A DNA stretch of 8,276 bases from assembly GCA_035642125.1 (NCBI GenBank), contig DASQSZ010000031.1:1-8276 (forward strand). The letters are read 5' to 3'. Both the position numbers and the translations under genes were made by a program. The notes under the pieces are model-generated. The model was given only the letters and a program-made list of their open reading frames with translations, ran no database searches and was not told the DNA's origin. Origin of the DNA: CALAED01 sp937891035. Lineage in GTDB: Bacteria; Actinomycetota; Actinomycetes; Streptosporangiales; Streptosporangiaceae. Of this stretch, positions 5,881-8,276 are shown in pieces (position 1 is the first letter of the stretch; each line of letters opens with the position of its first letter).

Positions 5881-5909
5881 ACGCTAACCCCTCCCGCTCC
5901 GAATGTCAG
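5881..5909 (-). promoter_or_regulatory. Sigma-70-type promoter upstream of hpf
   Basis: On the minus strand CTGACA (-35, 5909-5904) and TAGCGT (-10, 5886-5881) are separated by exactly 17 bases. This is five of six matches to the -35 consensus and a TANNNT -10, the best promoter match I found in the window. Transcription would start near 5874, about 280 bases before the hpf start codon, giving a long leader. A closer promoter may also exist. Confidence 0.5.
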
Positions 5910-5973
5910 GGGGGTGAACGGCAGAAAAACTCACGGATAGTCATCGCACGCGACCACGCTTTGGGACCCTTGT

Positions 5974-6013
5974 GACGGGTGGGGCGCGCCCGCAACCGGT
6001 GCAAACACCCGTC
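5974..6013. repeat. Inverted repeat with palindromic core between comF and hpf
   Basis: GACGGGTG (5974-5981) and CACCCGTC (6006-6013) are perfect 8-bp arms around a 24-base centre. The centre itself contains the 10-bp palindrome GGGCGCGCCC (5982-5991) and ACCGGT (5995-6000). It could be an operator, a structured RNA or part of the comF 3' end. It has no T-tract and lies about 155 bases past the comF stop, so a terminator role is weak. Confidence 0.4.
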
Positions 6014-6166
6014 CGAGCCCCGACTGGCAAGACGCCTTCCGCCCAGGCACCGGCATGTAGCCCTCAGGTGAGTTTTGTCGCGGGCGCGGCGGCGCGCTGA
6101 CGAAGCGCGATCGAAAGCGGACCGGCCGAATCCGGCTTGACCAGACCTGGCCCACCAGCTGTGCCG

Positions 6167-6856
6167 CTACCCACCGTGACGATCGCCTGGCCGGTATCTG
6201 CGCGGCGTGGCCGCGACGACGGCGGCGGCCGGCACGTCGGCTCCGGCGGCGCGCAGCGCCCTGGCCGCCTCGGCGAGGGTCGATCCGGTCGTGATGACGT
6301 CATCGACCAGCACCACCCGCCGTCCGGCCACCGCGGCGGGCCGGGCGACGTGCAGCGCGCCGGCCAGGTTGGCCGCCCGACCGGCCATCGCGAGCCCCGC
6401 CTGGTCGGCGACCCGGCGCACGTGCGCGAGCGCCGCCACCCGGCGAACGTCCACGCCGCGCGCCCGCAACGCATCGATGGCGGCCGCGGTGAGCCGCAGG
6501 GTGGGGTCATGCCCCCGCCGTCGCACCGCCGCCCGCGTCGATGGCACCGGCACGACGAGCACCGCCCCGCCCGCGCCCGCCGCCAGCATGCAGCGAGCCA
6601 GCGCCACCCCGAGCGGACGAGCCAGCCCGGGCCGGCCCGACTCCTTGTGCGCGACGATCACGGCCCGTACCGCCCCCTCGTAGCGCGCCGCCGCCCAGGA
6701 CGCGGGCAGCCCGGCCGGACGCGGAGTCGGCACCGCCGGCCGCGCGTGCCCATCGAGCAGGGAGCGACACCCGTCGCACAGTAACCGCGACGCGCCGCCG
6801 CACCCCGCGCACCGCTCGGGCAACAGCAGATCAAGCAGGTCAAGCAACGCGCTCAC
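6167..6856 (-). CDS. comF: ComF family phosphoribosyltransferase-like protein
   Basis: This 229-residue protein has an N-terminal four-cysteine zinc ribbon (C16-x2-C19 and C27-x2-C30). A type I phosphoribosyltransferase fold follows, with VVPVPSTRAAVRRRGHDPT (about 101-119) and the PRPP-binding loop VVLVDDVITTGSTL (about 181-194). ComF/ComFC proteins take part in DNA uptake in competent bacteria; in Actinobacteria the role is not established. The GTG at 6856 is chosen because homology begins within about ten residues (LLDLLLPERCAGCG) and AGGG lies about nine bases upstream. A GTG at 6862 is an alternative, and the frame is open to a TTG at 6916. It follows the secreted propeller gene on the same strand and precedes hpf across a 574-base gap, an arrangement of comF and hpf that is typical for the phylum. 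Confidence 0.93.
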   Translation of the reverse strand: MSALLDLLDLLLPERCAGCGGASRLLCDGCRSLLDGHARPAVPTPRPAGLPASWAAARYEGAVRAVIVAHKESGRPGLARPLGVALARCMLAAGAGGAVLVVPVPSTRAAVRRRGHDPTLRLTAAAIDALRARGVDVRRVAALAHVRRVADQAGLAMAGRAANLAGALHVARPAAVAGRRVVLVDDVITTGSTLAEAARALRAAGADVPAAAVVAATPRRYRPGDRHGG

Positions 6857-6907
6857 GGGCACGACCCTGCCGCGGGGCACGCTCCGCGCGCCAGGCCATC
6901 CTCGGCC

Positions 6908-6916
6908 TGTGGACAA
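6908..6916 (-). promoter_or_regulatory. Exact actinobacterial DnaA-box sequence upstream of comF
   Basis: The minus strand reads TTGTCCACA, identical to the DnaA-box consensus described for Streptomyces and mycobacteria. It lies 52 bases upstream of the comF start, in the gap after the propeller gene. A single 9-mer can occur by chance and no second box is visible nearby, so this is a weak call and not evidence for an origin. Confidence 0.25.
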
Positions 6917-7033
6917 CCCACCCGAGACATCCCCGGCGCGGACAGCGGTTCAGCGCAGGCGCGTCAGCGGCTCGCCCACAGGACCCAAACCACCCGGACA
7001 TGGACCGGCGGAAGTATCCCCGGCGCGGGCGGG

Positions 7034-8230
7034 TCAGCCCGGGCGAGGGGCGTTCGTCCAGGTCATGGCCTGGTACATCGGGCCTTCAACCGGACCGACC
7101 GCCCACAGGTACGACGTGCCGCGCACTTGGGTGATGGCCCACACCGCCGCCGGACCGCGACCATCGGGGGTGGGCGGCCGGGAGATGTCCCAGCGGTGGC
7201 CGTCCCAGTGCGCGAGCAGCGCCGATCCGTCGGCGCGCTGTCCCGCCGCCCAGATGCCCGACGCGCCGTCACCGGCCACGGAGTAGAACTCCCCGTCGAT
7301 CGCCGGCGTCGGCATCACCCGCCAGGCGCGGCCGTCCCAGTGCTCGGCCAGCGGCCGGCTGTCGCGCGGCGGCGGCTGGACCGGCCTGGCCGTACGCAAG
7401 GTGTTCGCGCGGATCGGCGGGGCCGCCGCCGGGCGGGACATACGGGAGGCGGCGGGGCGGGCCGCGGCCGGCGCGGTGGTCCCGCCGACCGCCCACACGT
7501 TGTCGCTCGAGACCATCGTCACGTCCGTCAGTTCGCTCTCGCCCGGCGGCTTCGGTGCCGGCGCCGCCGTCCAGTCCTTGCCGTTCCAGTGGAAGAGAAG
7601 CTGGCGCGGCGGCGTGGTGCCGCCGGTGCCGACCGCCCACGCGTCGCGCGCACCGTAGGCGGAGACCGCGACGAATTCGCTGTTCATACCGACGTCATCG
7701 TCGAGCGGAACGGCGGTCCACGATCGACCGTCCCAGTGCCAGATGCCGGCCTGGGTACCGGCGAAGCCGTCACGGCTGCCCACGATCCACACGTCTGCCG
7801 AAGTCCGCGCGTCCACGGCGCGCGGGAACGTCGGGCCGGTGGTCGGCATGGGCACGTGCGCCCAGCGGCGCCCGGTCCAGCGGGCGATCTCGGGCGTGCC
7901 GTCGTTGTAGCCCACGACCCAGGCGTCGCGCGGCGAGGTGGCCGCGATGCCCTCGATCAGCGTCCCTGTTGGGAATCCCACCGCGGTCTCCCGCCAGCGG
8001 GTCCCGGTCCAGGTCATCACCATGGGCCGGTTGCCGCGGCTGCCCGTGGCCCAGGCGACCGTTGGGCCGGGTGCGGCGACATCGCCGAGCGTCGTGTCGG
8101 CGCCGGTGTCTCCCGTACGGACGTACCGCCAGCATTCGCACTCGGCGGCCGCCGGGCGCGCCGCGCCGACGAGGGCGCCGGCGCAGACGAGACCGGCCAG
8201 CCACGCCGTTGCCGGGCGAAAGGTCATCAT
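7034..8230 (-). CDS. Secreted seven-repeat beta-propeller protein
   Basis: This 398-residue protein has a Sec signal peptide: MMTFR, a hydrophobic core at about 9-24, and a likely cleavage after AAA at residue 29. There is no lipobox, so it should be released or held in the wall. The mature part holds seven repeats of the form D-x-W-x-V-G followed 20-30 residues later by HW-D/N-G-x-x-W. The W-x-x-G tryptophans sit near 60, 104, 148, 198, 246, 327 and 376, so a seven-bladed propeller is likely. The spacing is 44-50 except between the fifth and sixth, where a Pro/Ala/Arg-rich insert of about 40 residues (about 252-292) lies within one blade. Such proteins are common and uncharacterised in Actinobacteria; ligand or carbohydrate binding is a guess. 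Two adjacent ATG codons (8230, 8227) compete as starts; no ribosome-binding site is visible. It ends 177 bases before comF. Confidence 0.85.
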   Translation of the reverse strand: MMTFRPATAWLAGLVCAGALVGAARPAAAECECWRYVRTGDTGADTTLGDVAAPGPTVAWATGSRGNRPMVMTWTGTRWRETAVGFPTGTLIEGIAATSPRDAWVVGYNDGTPEIARWTGRRWAHVPMPTTGPTFPRAVDARTSADVWIVGSRDGFAGTQAGIWHWDGRSWTAVPLDDDVGMNSEFVAVSAYGARDAWAVGTGGTTPPRQLLFHWNGKDWTAAPAPKPPGESELTDVTMVSSDNVWAVGGTTAPAAARPAASRMSRPAAAPPIRANTLRTARPVQPPPRDSRPLAEHWDGRAWRVMPTPAIDGEFYSVAGDGASGIWAAGQRADGSALLAHWDGHRWDISRPPTPDGRGPAAVWAITQVRGTSYLWAVGPVEGPMYQAMTWTNAPRPG

Positions 8231-8237
8231 GGAGCAG

Positions 8238-8243
8238 GGTCTA
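8238..8243 (-). promoter_or_regulatory. Possible -10 for the propeller gene
   Basis: TAGACC on the minus strand is followed by seven bases (CTGCTCC) and then the ATG at 8230. This is the leaderless spacing also seen at the glycosylase gene. The hexamer lacks the final T of TANNNT, no -35 is apparent, and only 46 bases of upstream sequence are in the window. Confidence 0.2.
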
Positions 8244-8276
8244 TCGCGGCCGGATCGGCTCGTCGCCGCGGCCCGC

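Larger units (their letters stand above)
5593..6166. other. Non-coding gap between comF and hpf
   Basis: This 574-base stretch has no ORF with convincing codon bias or homology. It contains the putative hpf promoter (5881-5909), a hairpin in the presumed hpf leader (5712-5734) and a structured inverted-repeat block (5974-6013). An open frame from the ATG at 5873 crosses into hpf but has only moderate third-position G/C and many rare codons. A second minus-strand frame (6155-5931) has no recognisable features. I see no clear rho-independent terminator for comF. Confidence 0.6.

Noticed and set aside
5881..6060. c-di-AMP (ydaO) or cobalamin riboswitch upstream of hpf
   Set aside because: GGGACCC and GGGGTGAA-like fragments occur, but I could not assemble the conserved core order of either class; a covariance search would decide.
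5931..6155. 74-codon minus-strand open frame in the comF-hpf gap
   Set aside because: It has no recognisable domain, and it overlaps the inverted-repeat block.
1..8276. CRISPR arrays, tRNA/rRNA genes, insertion sequences, phage genes
   Set aside because: No regularly spaced repeats, RNA gene signatures or transposase/integrase motifs are seen on either strand.

Overview
This 8.3 kb window is chromosomal DNA from a high-GC Gram-positive bacterium (Actinomycetota). The evidence is very high GC with strong G/C third-position bias, frequent GTG starts, actinobacterial versions of SecA, HPF, ComF and an HGxxPAAW-type small membrane protein, and a mycothiol-type (MDMPI) domain. A Streptosporangiales-like member is my guess from gene content; I cannot name a genus.

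Almost everything is on the minus strand, so genes run right to left. From the right edge: a secreted seven-repeat beta-propeller protein (8230-7034), comF (6856-6167), a 574-bp non-coding gap with a promoter and a probable long leader, hpf (5592-4849), an orphan NarL/LuxR-type response regulator (4741-4028), a hairpin terminator candidate, and a SigK-like ECF sigma factor (3883-3331) that is split by a +1 frameshift. Next come its likely anti-sigma partner, a zinc-finger (ZAS) domain fused to a mycothiol-dependent isomerase-like (MDMPI/DinB) domain (3206-2133), a YcaQ/AlkX-type HTH_42 DNA glycosylase (1912-668), and the first 29 codons of secA at the left edge (89-1). The one plus-strand gene is a two-TM HGxxPAAW-like protein (303-626), divergent from secA and convergent with the glycosylase.

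The backbone comF - hpf - response regulator - secA is a conserved actinobacterial neighbourhood linking ribosome hibernation, an orphan regulator and protein export. Here a sigma/anti-sigma/DNA-repair block sits between the response regulator and secA. The block could form a stress circuit in which the cytoplasmic ZAS-MDMPI protein restrains the sigma factor in response to a thiol or small molecule, but this is inference, and in this sequence the sigma reading frame is broken. Three points deserve attention: the frameshift, a possible 43-codon ORF that overlaps both the sigma stop and the anti-sigma start, and the strong promoter-like signal plus long structured leader upstream of hpf.
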